A stretch of 64,000 nt of DNA from Paenarthrobacter sp. GOM3 (GCF_018215265.2 NZ_CP136562.1:930001-994000), one strand, 5' to 3'; positions 1 to 8,544 are shown, counted from the first letter of the stretch. Made by a program: numbers and translations. The notes: generated from the letters alone by a model not told the origin.

Positions 1-392
1 ACGCCTGCCAGGTTGGACAGGACGATGATGTTCGCTGCGAGCAGGCCCCAGCCACCCATCCAGCCAACCCACGGGCCGAAGGCCTTGGTGACCCAGGTGA
101 ACGTGGTACCGCTGTCCGGGGAGTCAGCGTTGAGCTCCCGGTAAGCGAGCGACACCAGGATCATGGGAATGAACCCGATCAGGAAAATGACGGGCAACTG
201 GAGCCCGACTTCGTTGACGGTCGGTCCGAGCGCACCCGTCAGGGTGTACGCCGGGGCGATGGTTGAAATGCCAAGAACGACGACGGCGAGGAGCCCCAAC
301 TGCCCCGTCTTCAGTCCCTTGCCGCTGATGTCGTGCGACTCTGCAGCGTCAGCGGTGCTTTTGGAAGCACCGGTGCGGATTGTCTGGCTCAT
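1..392 (-). CDS. APC-family amino acid/amine permease (N-terminal part)
   Basis: Cytoplasmic-membrane permease of the amino acid-polyamine-organocation superfamily. Only the first 130 residues are in the window; the C-terminus lies beyond the left edge. After a polar N-terminus of about 28 residues, the first membrane helix contains GISTIAPAY. A second hydrophobic stretch leads to ELNADSPDSGTTFTWV, the usual APC pattern. The start is the ATG at 392-390, with an AAAGGG Shine-Dalgarno-like stretch, 12 nt after the agmatine deiminase stop. As last gene of that operon it probably imports agmatine, putrescine or a related amine. The substrate is inferred from context only. Confidence 0.85.
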   Translation of the reverse strand, partial: MSQTIRTGASKSTADAAESHDISGKGLKTGQLGLLAVVVLGISTIAPAYTLTGALGPTVNEVGLQLPVIFLIGFIPMILVSLAYRELNADSPDSGTTFTWVTKAFGPWVGWMGGWGLLAANIIVLSNLAG

Positions 393-404
393 GTGAGGCC
401 CTTT

Positions 405-1430
405 CTAGATGGCCGTAGGTTGCTGCTGCGTGATGCAGTGGATCCCGCCGCCGCGGGCGAACAACTCGCGCGCGTCAACGCTGACAACGCGGCGTCCGGG
501 GTAGGCGTCGGCGAGGATGCGGAGTGCTTTCTCGTCCATGGGGTCGTTGAAACTGCAGGCAATGACGCCGCCGTTGACCACGAGGTGGTTGATGTAGCTG
601 TAGTCCACGTACCCTTCGTCGTCGGTAAGGGTTTCGGGGGCGGGAACTTCGATGATGTTCCACTCCCGGCCTGCTGCGTCATGGGTGGTGCGCAGGAAGT
701 CGATGATTTCGCGGGAAACCTTGTAGTCCGGGTGCTCGGGATTCTGCTGCGAATGGACCAGCAGGGTGCCCGGGCTCGGAATGGCCGCCACGATGTCCAC
801 GTGACCGCGGGTGCCGAATTTCTCGGAGTCGCGGGTCAGTCCGCGGGGCAGCCAGACCACGTGGGTGGCGCCGATGGTGCGGGCGAGTTCCTCCTCGATG
901 TCCGCTTTGGTCAACCCTGGGTTCCGGCCCTGGTCCAGCTGCACGGTCTCGGTGACCAGGACAGTACCTTCACCGTCCACCTGGATGCCGCCGCCTTCGT
1001 TGACGATTCCGGACGGAATGTGAAGGGCGTTGGCGCGCTGGCTCACGTCAGCTGCGACCAGCGAGTCCTTGTCCCACTCGGCCCAGTCCTGGCCGCCCCA
1101 GCCGTTGAAGATCCAGTCCACGGCTCCGAGCTGCTTGTTCGCATCGAGCACGAACGACGGCCCGATGTCCCGCATCCAGGCATCGTTCAGTTCGGCGGTC
1201 AGCACCTCGACGCGAGGGTCGAGGTAGCGCGCGGCCGTTTCGACGTCGTCGGGCGCTACCACCATGGTGACCGGTTCGAACTCGAGGATGGCGTTGGCGA
1301 CGGCAGCCCAAGTGGAGCGCGCAGCGTGTGCTTCTTCCTCGGTGTCGCCCAGGGCGTAACCGCCGGTGGGGAAGGCCATCCACACGCGATCCTGGGGAGC
1401 CGTTTCGGACGGCATGCGCCAGGCGCTCAT
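405..1430 (-). CDS. aguA: Agmatine deiminase
   Basis: Hydrolyses agmatine to N-carbamoylputrescine and ammonia (341 aa; pentein / porphyromonas-type peptidyl-arginine deiminase family). Visible family motifs are NDAWMRDIGP (residues 82-91), GTRGHVDIV with the catalytic His, and C-terminal GGGIHCITQQQ with the nucleophile Cys332. The ATG at 1430 overlaps the stop of the upstream amidase gene (ATGA), so translation is probably coupled. In-frame codons further upstream lie inside that gene and look like random sequence. With the amidase it makes the two-step agmatine-to-putrescine route. Confidence 0.93.
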   Translation of the reverse strand: MSAWRMPSETAPQDRVWMAFPTGGYALGDTEEEAHAARSTWAAVANAILEFEPVTMVVAPDDVETAARYLDPRVEVLTAELNDAWMRDIGPSFVLDANKQLGAVDWIFNGWGGQDWAEWDKDSLVAADVSQRANALHIPSGIVNEGGGIQVDGEGTVLVTETVQLDQGRNPGLTKADIEEELARTIGATHVVWLPRGLTRDSEKFGTRGHVDIVAAIPSPGTLLVHSQQNPEHPDYKVSREIIDFLRTTHDAAGREWNIIEVPAPETLTDDEGYVDYSYINHLVVNGGVIACSFNDPMDEKALRILADAYPGRRVVSVDARELFARGGGIHCITQQQPTAI

Positions 1431-2440
1431 GCGGAAACTGCCTGGGGCTGGGCGCCGAGGGGAGCGTCCGGGTTCACGGGTTCCGTGAGGCGGCCGTAGG
1501 TTTCCGGGCGGCGGGTGGCCAGGAACGGGAACAGCGTGAGCCAATCCTTGCGCTGGTCGAGGTCCAGGTCGGCCACCAGGACCGCCGATTCGTCGCGGGG
1601 TGCCTGTGCCAGGATGCGCCCGTACGGGTCGGAGATGAAGGAGGAGCCGTAGAAGTTCAAGGTCCCTTCATTGCCGTAACGGTTGGGCGCGATCATGAAC
1701 AGACCGTTGGCGATGCCGTTGCCCACGATGACCTGCTGCCAGAGCGGCTGGGTGTCGAAGTCGGGGTGGTCCGGCTCGGAGCCGATAGCGGTGGGGTAGA
1801 CCAGGATTTCGGCACCACCCAAGGAATAGACGCGGGCAAGTTCGGGGAACCATTCGTCCCAGCACGTGGGCATGCCCAGCCGTGCGCCACCCAGTTCTGC
1901 GGGAGCGTGGACCGCGTAGGCGTCGTCGGCTTCGGGGCCTTTACGGAAGAACTTGTCCTCGTAGTAGCCGGCCGTTACGGGGATGTGCAGCTTGTGGGTG
2001 CGTGCCACGAGCTCACCTGCGGGTGAGACCAGGATGGCGGTGTTAAGGCCCAGTCCGTCGTCGCTCCCGTCCGGATTTTCTGCCCGCTGGTACAGGGACG
2101 CATGGACGGACACGCCGTACTTCCTGGCTGCTTCGGCGGCAAACGTGAAGGTAGGGCCGGTGAGCAGGTCCTCGGTGATGTCTGACGGGCGGACACCCGC
2201 GGCCGGGTTGTTCTCCGGCTTCGTGTCCGCCGGGTAGCGGGAGAGGGTGAGTTCGGGCAGGAACACAACCGTTGCTCCCAGCTTCGCCGCGCGCTCGATG
2301 CCCTCGTTGAGTTCGGCGCGCAGGGCAGCTGGATCGGCATGCCAGCGGTGCTGGACGACGCCGACCCGCAGCGGGGTGCGGGTGGAAGGTTCGGTGCGGG
2401 CCAGGGAAGTGGGGGCTTCGAGGCAGGTAATTTCAATCAT
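1427..2440 (-). CDS. aguB: N-carbamoylputrescine amidase (nitrilase superfamily)
   Basis: Carbon-nitrogen hydrolase of 337 aa that releases CO2 and ammonia from N-carbamoylputrescine to give putrescine. The Glu-Lys-Cys triad is visible as FLPELTLSRY, THKLHIP and PTCWDEWFPE. The chosen ATG at 2440 is followed by a short leader and the conserved start VGVVQHRWHAD. The longer in-frame extension would cross the operator palindrome. First gene of a three-gene operon with aguA and the permease. The substrate assignment rests on pairing with aguA; alone it could only be called a nitrilase-family amidase. Confidence 0.9.
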   Translation of the reverse strand: MIEITCLEAPTSLARTEPSTRTPLRVGVVQHRWHADPAALRAELNEGIERAAKLGATVVFLPELTLSRYPADTKPENNPAAGVRPSDITEDLLTGPTFTFAAEAARKYGVSVHASLYQRAENPDGSDDGLGLNTAILVSPAGELVARTHKLHIPVTAGYYEDKFFRKGPEADDAYAVHAPAELGGARLGMPTCWDEWFPELARVYSLGGAEILVYPTAIGSEPDHPDFDTQPLWQQVIVGNGIANGLFMIAPNRYGNEGTLNFYGSSFISDPYGRILAQAPRDESAVLVADLDLDQRKDWLTLFPFLATRRPETYGRLTEPVNPDAPLGAQPQAVSA

Positions 2441-2470
2441 GGTGGCATGTACTCCGGTGAGACGACAGTC

Positions 2471-2495
2471 ACTAAATGAATAGCGTTCATTTAGT
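2471..2495. promoter_or_regulatory. Operator palindrome O1 of the agu operon
   Basis: Perfect 10-bp inverted repeat ACTAAATGAA / TTCATTTAGT around the 5-bp spacer TAGCG, 31 bp upstream of the aguB start. Size and symmetry fit a TetR-family operator. No cognate regulator is adjacent in this window. A second, related box follows at 2530-2544. Confidence 0.7.
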
Positions 2496-2529
2496 ATGGC
2501 CTGTGTCACGGCCCGACGCAAGGCCCCCA

Positions 2530-2544
2530 ATGAATGCCGTTCAT
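2530..2544. promoter_or_regulatory. Operator palindrome O2 of the agu operon
   Basis: ATGAA-TGCCG-TTCAT shares the core ATGAAT..CGTTCAT with O1. Its centre is 54 bp from the O1 centre, about five helical turns, which would suit cooperative binding on one DNA face. It lies in the 132-bp gap between aguB and map. Confidence 0.6.
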
Positions 2545-2572
2545 ATGTGACCTGCCGGCAGCCCGGGCCGGG

Positions 2573-3352
2573 TCACCCGCCGAGGTTGGGCAGGGTTAGG
2601 ATTTCCGCTCCGTCAGCGGTGATGGCGATGGTGTGTTCGCTGTGGGCGGTGCGGCAGCCGGTTACGCTGCGCAGGGTCCATCCATCGGCGTCGGTGACAA
2701 GCTGCGCGGTGTCCGCCATGACCCACGGCTCAAGCGCCAGCAGCAGGCCGGGGCGCAGTTTGTATCCGCGCCCGGGGCGGCCCATGTTGGGTACGTGCGG
2801 GTCCTGGTGCATGGTGGATCCGATGCCGTGCCCGCCAAATTCGACGTTGACCGGGTACCCGGCGTCGGTGAGAACGGAGCCGATGGCGTAGGAGAGGTCG
2901 CCGATCCGGGCCCCCGGGCGGGCCGCGGCAATCCCGGCACGCAGGGCGCGCTCGGTCACTTCAATCATCGCCACGCTTTCGGCGGGCTTCGAGTCGCCCA
3001 CGATGAAGCTGATCGCGGAGTCTGCTGCAATACCCCGCAGGGAAACCGCGAGGTCCAGGGTCAACAGGTCGCCGTTGGCAAGGGCGTAGTCGTGGGGCTT
3101 TCCATGGAGGACGGCGTCGTTGACGCCGGTGCAGATGTAGTGCCCGAAGGGTCCCCGGCCAAAGGACGGTGCGTAGTCGACGTAGCAGGATTGCGCGCCC
3201 GCTTCGAGGATCATTTCCTTGGCCCACTGGTTGATCTCCAGGAGGTTCGTGCCCACTGTGCACCGGTCCTTGAGTGTGTACAGGATGTTGGCGACCAGGG
3301 TGCCGGAGTCCTTTGCTCGGAGCAGTTCGGTGGGGGTCAGGATCTCGATCAT
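2573..3352 (-). CDS. map: Methionine aminopeptidase, type I
   Basis: Cytoplasmic metallopeptidase (259 aa) that removes the initiator Met. Metal ligands of the pita-bread fold are visible: GVNDAVLHGKP (His), LLTLDLAV (Asp), AADSAISF (Asp), GGHGIGSTMHQDP (His), LALEPWV (Glu) and HSEHTIAI (Glu). The start is the ATG at 3352. A longer frame would add 14 residues outside the family N-terminus. It is separate from a ribosomal operon, so it may be an accessory paralogue. It is divergent from the small XRE gene at 3421. Confidence 0.93.
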   Translation of the reverse strand: MIEILTPTELLRAKDSGTLVANILYTLKDRCTVGTNLLEINQWAKEMILEAGAQSCYVDYAPSFGRGPFGHYICTGVNDAVLHGKPHDYALANGDLLTLDLAVSLRGIAADSAISFIVGDSKPAESVAMIEVTERALRAGIAAARPGARIGDLSYAIGSVLTDAGYPVNVEFGGHGIGSTMHQDPHVPNMGRPGRGYKLRPGLLLALEPWVMADTAQLVTDADGWTLRSVTGCRTAHSEHTIAITADGAEILTLPNLGG

Positions 3353-3382
3353 GGAGGACCTTTCGCGGGGATTACCAATAAC

Positions 3383-3404
3383 TATCCCGGCCATATTATC
3401 CCGG
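3383..3404. promoter_or_regulatory. Direct repeat in the map / XRE divergent promoter region
   Basis: TATCCCGG occurs at 3383-3390 and 3397-3404 (14-bp period) in the 68-bp gap between two divergent starts. It is a candidate binding site for the adjacent XRE regulator. The evidence is only the repeat and its place. Confidence 0.35.
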
Positions 3405-3420
3405 TATTAGAATTGGAGCC

Positions 3421-3711
3421 ATGGTCAGGCTGCCCCTCACACCCGCAGAGGCCGAGCGCGGACAGCGTCTCGGCGCCCTTTTGCGACGCGCAAGGGGAGG
3501 GAGGTCCATGCTCGAAACCGCCTTGGATGCCAGGGTCTCCCCTGAAACCCTCCGGAAGATCGAATCCGGAAGGGTAGCTACCCCCGCCTTCCCCACGGTG
3601 GCCGCGATCGCCGACGTCCTGGGCCTCTCCCTGGATGAAGTGTGGGCCGAAATCAACCAACCCGAACCCGGGACCGCCCGCCGCAGCGAGCGTGAACAGC
3701 TCGCGTCCTAG
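3421..3711 (+). CDS. Small XRE-family HTH transcriptional regulator
   Basis: Protein of 96 aa that is almost all one helix-turn-helix domain of the Xre/Cro type (about residues 12-75: GALLRRARG, SPETLRKIESGRVATPAFPTV, IADVLGLSLDEVW). There is no sensor domain. The start ATG has only a close-set GGAG before it. A TAGAAT hexamer at 3408-3413 could serve as a -10 element for a leaderless transcript. Probably regulates itself and/or divergent map. Its end overlaps the convergent cupin regulator by 4 bp. Confidence 0.82.
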   Translation: MVRLPLTPAEAERGQRLGALLRRARGGRSMLETALDARVSPETLRKIESGRVATPAFPTVAAIADVLGLSLDEVWAEINQPEPGTARRSEREQLAS

Positions 3712-4295
3712 CCTTGGCGCTGTGGGCGTGCACGCACATGCATTCGTTCGCCCTGCTGGCCGAAAAGTGTGAGCAGCTCCACCGGGTCCTTGGTGGCGCT
3801 TGCGAACCAATGCGGCGTTCGCGTATCGAATTCGGCCACTTCGCCAGGCTTCAGCACAAAGTCGTTCCCGCCCAGGATCAGCCGCAGCCGGCCATTGAGG
3901 ATGTACATCCAGTCGTAGCCCTCGTGTGACTGCGGCTCAGGAGTTTCCTTGCCGGTAGCGCCCCTGAGCACCATTTTGAATGCCTGGATGCCGCCGGGTC
4001 GTCGCGTCAAGGGAAGGGCTGTGCCCCAAGGGTGGACGTGGGGCTTGAGGTGGATGCGTGGATCGCCGATTTCCGGGGCGTCAATCAGCTCCTCCAGCGG
4101 GACCTGATGGAGTCGCGCCAAGGGCAGGAGGAGCTCCAGGGTCGGCTTACGCTGGCCCGACTCCAGCCTGGAGAGGGTGCTGACGGAGATGCCCGTGGCT
4201 TCCGAAGCTTCCGCGAGGGTCACATTGCGCTGCGTCCGCATCGCCCTCAGGCGGGGACCGACGGCGTCGAGCATGGGGCTGAAGTCTGTTGCCAT
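3708..4295 (-). CDS. XRE-cupin transcriptional regulator
   Basis: Protein of 195 aa with an N-terminal Xre-type HTH (about residues 12-66: RTQRNVTLAEASEATGISVS, LSRLESGQRKPTLE) and a C-terminal cupin barrel (about 95-185: HEGYDWMYILNGRLRLILG, LKPGEVAEFDTRTPHWF). HTH-cupin proteins are one-component regulators whose cupin senses a small ligand. The ATG at 4295 was chosen because the HTH begins just after it; the upstream in-frame sequence crosses the operator. Divergent from the flavoprotein gene at 4398, which it probably controls through the palindrome at 4305-4319. Confidence 0.88.
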   Translation of the reverse strand: MATDFSPMLDAVGPRLRAMRTQRNVTLAEASEATGISVSTLSRLESGQRKPTLELLLPLARLHQVPLEELIDAPEIGDPRIHLKPHVHPWGTALPLTRRPGGIQAFKMVLRGATGKETPEPQSHEGYDWMYILNGRLRLILGGNDFVLKPGEVAEFDTRTPHWFASATKDPVELLTLFGQQGERMHVRARPQRQG

Positions 4296-4304
4296 GAATC
4301 CAGT

Positions 4305-4319
4305 TTGCCATAGTGGCAA
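4305..4319. promoter_or_regulatory. Operator palindrome of the XRE-cupin / reductase pair
   Basis: TTGCCA-TAG-TGGCAA is a perfect 6-bp inverted repeat 10 bp from the regulator start, in the divergent gap. Its position suits autorepression by the XRE-cupin protein and control of the reductase. The binding protein is inferred. Confidence 0.6.
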
Positions 4320-4397
4320 CCTTTCTTGCTGTTTACTGGCGATGTGCCAAACCATGGAAGAAGCGGCATGGGGCCGCTTCGATGACGTGGAGGCATA

Positions 4398-5420
4398 GTG
4401 GGTCAGCAAACAGTAAACGGCCGGATAGCCGAACAGTACGACGTCGTGGTGGTTGGTGGTGGCGCAGCTGGGTTAAGTGCGGCCGTCAGCTTGGGACGCG
4501 CCCTTCGCTCGGTCCTGGTGATCGACGCCGGCGAGCCCAGGAACGCGCCCGCGGAGGGCGTGCACAACTTCCTCTCCCGGGATGGAATCAGCCCCATGGA
4601 GTTGCAGGAATTGGGCCGCCGGGAGGCAATCCATTACGGGGCCGACGTCGTACGCGGGGAGGCCGTCGCGGCGCGTTCCACGGGGAAGCAGCGTACGACG
4701 CCGGAACCGGGCACCGTTGGGCCGCCCGCCTTTGAGGTGGACCTGGCGGACGGCCGCACCGTGGGTGCCCGCCGCCTGCTGGTCACCACCGGCGTGGTAG
4801 ACATCCTGCCCGACGTGGAGGGGATCCGGGAGCGCTGGGGCAAGGACGTCCTGCATTGCCCGTACTGCCATGGGTGGGAAGTCAGGAACAAGGCAATCGG
4901 CATCCTGGGATCCGTGCCCATGGCCTTGCACCAAACACTGCTGTTCCGACAGTGGAGCCCCTCCATCACGCTCTTCCTCAACGACATTGTGGAGCCAACC
5001 GAGGAGCAATGGGAGCAACTCGCGGCCCGTTCCATCACCGTGGTGGAGGGCAAGGTCCGTTCCCTGGAAGTTGCCGACGATGCGTTGGCCGGTGTGGTCC
5101 TGCAATCCGGAAAGGTGGTTCCCGTGGACGCACTCGTGGCCGGGCCGCGGGTGGAGGCGCGGTCCGCGATCCTTGAATCCTTGGGTATCGCCACGGTGGA
5201 ACACCCGATGGGTGTGGGGCGCCACGTCGAAGTGAGCCAGCCCGGCGGGGCTACCTTGGCCCCCGGGGTGTGGGCGGCCGGAAACGTCACGGACCTCACG
5301 GGCCAGGTCATGGCGTCGGCGGCGTCAGGGGGCATGGCCGCGGCTGCCATCAACGCGGACCTGATCCTTGAAGAGACCACCCTGGCCGTGGAAGCTGCGC
5401 GGTTGGCGGTCCGAATCTGA
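4398..5420 (+). CDS. Thioredoxin-reductase-like FAD/NAD(P)-dependent oxidoreductase
   Basis: Flavoprotein of 340 aa. The FAD-binding Rossmann motif VVVVGGGAAGLSAA is at about residues 16-29. A redox pair C154-P-Y-C157 lies in HCPYCHGWEV, and the second FAD motif is GVWAAGNVTDLTGQVM near the C-terminus. The central NAD(P) domain is atypical: after the CPYC region it reads AIGILGSVPMALHQTLLF, not the usual GGGDSAxEEA. It is a TrxR-family member, probably not the housekeeping trxB. Starts at GTG 4398 behind GGAGG. Divergent from the XRE-cupin regulator. Confidence 0.82.
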   Translation: MGQQTVNGRIAEQYDVVVVGGGAAGLSAAVSLGRALRSVLVIDAGEPRNAPAEGVHNFLSRDGISPMELQELGRREAIHYGADVVRGEAVAARSTGKQRTTPEPGTVGPPAFEVDLADGRTVGARRLLVTTGVVDILPDVEGIRERWGKDVLHCPYCHGWEVRNKAIGILGSVPMALHQTLLFRQWSPSITLFLNDIVEPTEEQWEQLAARSITVVEGKVRSLEVADDALAGVVLQSGKVVPVDALVAGPRVEARSAILESLGIATVEHPMGVGRHVEVSQPGGATLAPGVWAAGNVTDLTGQVMASAASGGMAAAAINADLILEETTLAVEAARLAVRI

Positions 5421-5487
5421 GCAAAAGGGTCGACGTAGGGACCAAGAGCGAGGAACATTAAGGGACAGCCGTTGAAGGAGGTTGGGT

Positions 5488-5703
5488 ATGTGCTACGCGT
5501 ACTATGACGACTTCGAGCGGCGCACGAAGAAGGACTCCGCGCGCAAGCCCGAGACACAAACGTGTGAGCCAGTCAAGGAAACAGAAGCCGCAGCAGGGAG
5601 CCGTCCACGGACGGAAGGAACGCTGTGGACCTTCCTGGCCCGCCGTCGCAGGGAATTCGAGGTTTCCGAACCGAAGATCGACCGCATCCGCGAGAAAGTC
5701 TAG
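5488..5703 (+). CDS. Small basic/charged hypothetical protein
   Basis: 71-residue protein starting MCYAYYDDFERR and ending SEPKIDRIREKV; no family is recognised. A strong GAAGGAGG at 5474-5481 is 6 nt from the ATG, which fixes this start over the in-frame TTG at 5482. Composition is highly charged, with a basic stretch FLARRRREFEV. No membrane segment. It is followed by a terminator hairpin and converges on fliW. The ribosome site and codon use suggest it is real. Confidence 0.65.
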   Translation: MCYAYYDDFERRTKKDSARKPETQTCEPVKETEAAAGSRPRTEGTLWTFLARRRREFEVSEPKIDRIREKV

Positions 5704-5740
5704 GCATCATCCTGGACTGAATCGACCAACTGATCCACTG

Positions 5741-5766
5741 AAAGCCGCTGCCCCGGCAGCGGCTTT
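5741..5766. terminator. Hairpin terminator between convergent genes
   Basis: AAAGCCGCTG / CAGCGGCTTT stem (10 bp, extendable by two pairs) around CCCCGG, ending in TTT. It sits between the 71-aa gene and fliW and can serve both strands. Confidence 0.75.
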
Positions 5767-5803
5767 CCGCTGCCCAAACCGTTGTCAGCAACCTGCCGGG
5801 ACA

Positions 5804-6193
5804 CTACACCTGGCGGGCCAGTTCTGCCCGGAGCGGATACACGGCGCCGTCCAGGATCACTTGGAGGCAGGTGCCTTCCGCATTGACCAGGAGGGGTGCC
5901 ATGAGGTTCACGGTGGTCTTCTCCGGAGCCGGGTTGACCACCACCAGGACCGTCGCGTTGGCAACACTGGCAAGTCCCAGGGCCTCCAAGTCCGCCGACG
6001 GAATGGCCGGCTCATAGTCCGGAACGTACACGGAGGCATCAGCTACGAACATCCGCACGCGCGGCTCTTCCACTTCCAGGGCGTAAAGACCTTCTGCGCC
6101 GGCGATGCCGCGCAGGGAGAATCCATCGGCTGCTTCCAGCCCCGGCATGGGGGAGGCGAAGGCCAGGGTGTCGAATGCCAGTGCCGTGCTCAT
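5804..6193 (-). CDS. fliW: Flagellar assembly factor FliW
   Basis: 129-residue cytoplasmic protein. In Firmicutes and others FliW binds either flagellin or CsrA, so that free flagellin titrates FliW and lets CsrA repress flagellin translation. Family features: N-terminal LAFASPMPGL region, RGIAGAEGLYALEV, ALGLASVANATVLVVVNP, and NLMAPLLVNAEGTCLQVIL. Its ATG overlaps the flgL stop by 4 bp, so it is last in the flgN-flgK-flgL-fliW operon. csrA is present at 35513, so the full partner switch is encoded in this locus. Confidence 0.93.
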   Translation of the reverse strand: MSTALAFDTLAFASPMPGLEAADGFSLRGIAGAEGLYALEVEEPRVRMFVADASVYVPDYEPAIPSADLEALGLASVANATVLVVVNPAPEKTTVNLMAPLLVNAEGTCLQVILDGAVYPLRAELARQV

Positions 6194-7077
6194 CGGAGGA
6201 AGTCCATGAGTGTCGGCTGGAGCACCTTGGCCGAGACGGCGAGTGCCACCTGGTAATTGGTTTCCTGCAATTTCAAATCCATGACCGCCTTTCCCAGGTC
6301 CATGTCTTCCACCCGGGACCTTTGACTTTCCAGCGTAGCCTTCATCCCCTCCAGTGAATCCTGGGCCTGCCCGAGCCGCGTTTGCCGCATGCCAACATCG
6401 GAGCGGCCATCGATCACGGCCTTGATCCGGTCGCCGAACGCGGCCAGCCGGGCGTTGGGATCGGCGCCGGAACGGATATCGGCGACGACGTCACTCACCA
6501 AGGCGAAAACGGAGCCGGCGCCATCCCCGAAGATCGCACCGCCGTCGGAATCCACGCGCACCGTCCGGGCGGCGTCAACGCGACGTTCCACGGAACCACC
6601 TCCAGCGCCCACGTACGTCGGGGGAGTGGTGTTGGTGAATGCGCCCACAGTGTCCGAACTGCCGGCGAAGACGTTGCGGCCCAGGTACTGCGTATTGGCC
6701 TGGGTCAGCAGGTCTTTGCCCAGGCCTTCGATCTCGACGGCGATGGCCTCCTTGGCGCTGCTGTTGAGGGTGCCGTTGGAGGCCTGGACCACCAGGTCGC
6801 GAACGCGGTTGAGGATGTTGGTGGACTGTCCCAAAGCCGTGTCCGCAGCAGCGAGCCAGCCATTGCCGTCGCTGATGTTGGTGCCGTATTGCGTGGCCGC
6901 GCTGAGCTGGGCGCGCATGGCGATGGCTTGGGCGGCACCCGCGGGGTCGTCGGATGGGCGGCTGATGTTCTTCAGCGTCTGGGCCCGTTCCTGCAACTCG
7001 GCGAGCCGGGATTGGGCGGTCTGGAGATTCCGCTGAGCGGCGGCTGACATCATCTGGTTGGTGACGCGATTGAGCAC
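6190..7077 (-). CDS. flgL: Flagellar hook-filament junction protein FlgL (HAP3)
   Basis: 295 aa, flagellin-superfamily. The N-terminal D0/D1 segment is RVTNQMMSAAAQRNLQTAQS, LAELQERAQTLKNISRPSDD. The C-terminal helix is MDLGKAVMDLKLQETNYQVA, LAVSAKVLQPTLMDFLR. It is exported and joins FlgK to the filament. Starts at GTG 7077, 3 nt after the flgK stop. Length is close to the family norm. Confidence 0.95.
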   Translation of the reverse strand: MLNRVTNQMMSAAAQRNLQTAQSRLAELQERAQTLKNISRPSDDPAGAAQAIAMRAQLSAATQYGTNISDGNGWLAAADTALGQSTNILNRVRDLVVQASNGTLNSSAKEAIAVEIEGLGKDLLTQANTQYLGRNVFAGSSDTVGAFTNTTPPTYVGAGGGSVERRVDAARTVRVDSDGGAIFGDGAGSVFALVSDVVADIRSGADPNARLAAFGDRIKAVIDGRSDVGMRQTRLGQAQDSLEGMKATLESQRSRVEDMDLGKAVMDLKLQETNYQVALAVSAKVLQPTLMDFLR

Positions 7078-7080
7078 GGC

Positions 7081-8514
7081 TTACCTTCCCACCAATCCGG
7101 TGCGGTTAATCAGGACATCCAGGGCTTCGTCGATAGCGGTCATGACGCGCGCCGCAGCCTGGTAGGCGTGTTGGCTGGCGAGAAGTGCGACGTTCTCCTC
7201 ATCAAGGCTCACCGAGGCGGCAGAGGAACGCTGCCCGACGGCGGAGACACTCGCCGCGTCTGCCAGTTGCGAGTGCTGCTGGGCTGACCTGGAAGCCATC
7301 CCAATCCCTGCCACCACTCCGTTCCAGAAGGTGTCCGGCGCGTCCGGCTTCGAGCCGATTTGGGCCACGGCGTCCGCGATGCTGCCGTCCAGGGAGCCCG
7401 CACCAGGTGCGCCGGTAGCGATTCCCGCGGCACTGGTGGGAACCACCCGGAGGGACAGTGCGACGGGGACGCCGGGCGTGCTGGTGAAGAAGTCGAGGTT
7501 GCCGGCACCGCTGGCCGTCTGGCCTGTGCGGTGGACTGCATTGACGTCGTTCATCACCTGGGTGGCAAAGGCGTTGTATGCCGCTGCTGCTTCGGCGATC
7601 GCGCCCCCCGTTCCGGCTCCCTTGCTTCCCGCGGCCGCAGGGGCCAGGAGGGAGACCGCTCCGGCGAGTTGGCCGCCGTCGAGGTTAACCGCCAGGCCGG
7701 AGCGGTCCGCCCACTCCAACTGAACCGGCTGTCCGGGGCCGCCCATGGAAGTTTGTCCCGCCAGCGTCAGCGCCCGGTGCGACGTCCCCGATACCAGGGC
7801 GTTGCCGCCGATGAACACGTCGGCGGTGCCGTCCGGATTCTCCCGGACGGTGCCGCCCGCCAGCGCAGCTATGGACTCGGTCAGCTGGTTCCTCGTGTCA
7901 ATGAGTTCGTTCGCGGAACCCCCTGAGGCCAGGACCGAGCGGATGGTGGCGTTCAAGTCGGCCACCCTGCCTGCGGTGTCGTTCAGTTCTTCCACGGTGG
8001 CCGAGGTTTCACCACGCACCCGGCTCCACTGGGCGTCTAGTGCTTTGTAACCGGCCGAGACGGTTTCGCTGAGGGTAGCGGCAGCTTCAAGCAGGACCGA
8101 CGCCGGAGCGGATTCGCCCGGGTGGTTGGAGACTCCCTGCCATGATGCCCAAAAGGTGTGCAACGCCGTCGAAATTCCGTGCGGTCCGGGTTCCTGCAGT
8201 GTGTCCTCAAGCCGTTGGAGTTCCGTGGACCGGATCCCGGTGAAGCCGGACTGGGCCCCGGTCCTGCGAACCCCGGCGTCGAGGAAGCTGCTGCCGAGCC
8301 GCGAGATACCGTCCACCGAGACGCCTTGGCCGGCCTGGCCCGTGGCCGGGTTCAGTCCTATCGGGGCGGGTGCGCCGATGGCCGACTGGTCCAGCCGTTG
8401 GCGGGTGTAGCCGGGGGTGGTGGCGTTGGCGATGTTCTGGCCGGCCAGGTTGATGGCCTGCTGTGCCGCGGTGAGGCCGCGGTAGGCCGTGTTGAGTCCG
8501 CCGAAAGTGCTCAC
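7081..8514 (-). CDS. flgK: Flagellar hook-associated protein FlgK (HAP1)
   Basis: 477 aa, exported by the flagellar type III system and placed at the hook tip. N-terminus GGLNTAYRGLTAAQQAINLA with GQNIANATTPGYTRQR is the rod/hook signature. The C-terminus SLDEENVALLASQHAYQAAA with RVMTAIDEALDVLINRTGLV is the conserved FlgK end. Starts at GTG 8514. Lies 30 bp after flgN, its probable chaperone. The central region is Gly/Ala-rich and somewhat short for the family. Confidence 0.95.
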   Translation of the reverse strand: MSTFGGLNTAYRGLTAAQQAINLAGQNIANATTPGYTRQRLDQSAIGAPAPIGLNPATGQAGQGVSVDGISRLGSSFLDAGVRRTGAQSGFTGIRSTELQRLEDTLQEPGPHGISTALHTFWASWQGVSNHPGESAPASVLLEAAATLSETVSAGYKALDAQWSRVRGETSATVEELNDTAGRVADLNATIRSVLASGGSANELIDTRNQLTESIAALAGGTVRENPDGTADVFIGGNALVSGTSHRALTLAGQTSMGGPGQPVQLEWADRSGLAVNLDGGQLAGAVSLLAPAAAGSKGAGTGGAIAEAAAAYNAFATQVMNDVNAVHRTGQTASGAGNLDFFTSTPGVPVALSLRVVPTSAAGIATGAPGAGSLDGSIADAVAQIGSKPDAPDTFWNGVVAGIGMASRSAQQHSQLADAASVSAVGQRSSAASVSLDEENVALLASQHAYQAAARVMTAIDEALDVLINRTGLVGR

Positions 8515-8544
8515 GTGAAGATGTCCTTTTCGCTGAGTGGACGG

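Noticed and set aside
333..1499. Long plus-strand reading frame opposite the agmatine deiminase
   Set aside because: Antisense frame of a clearly coding gene in GC-rich DNA; no family features and no ribosome site.
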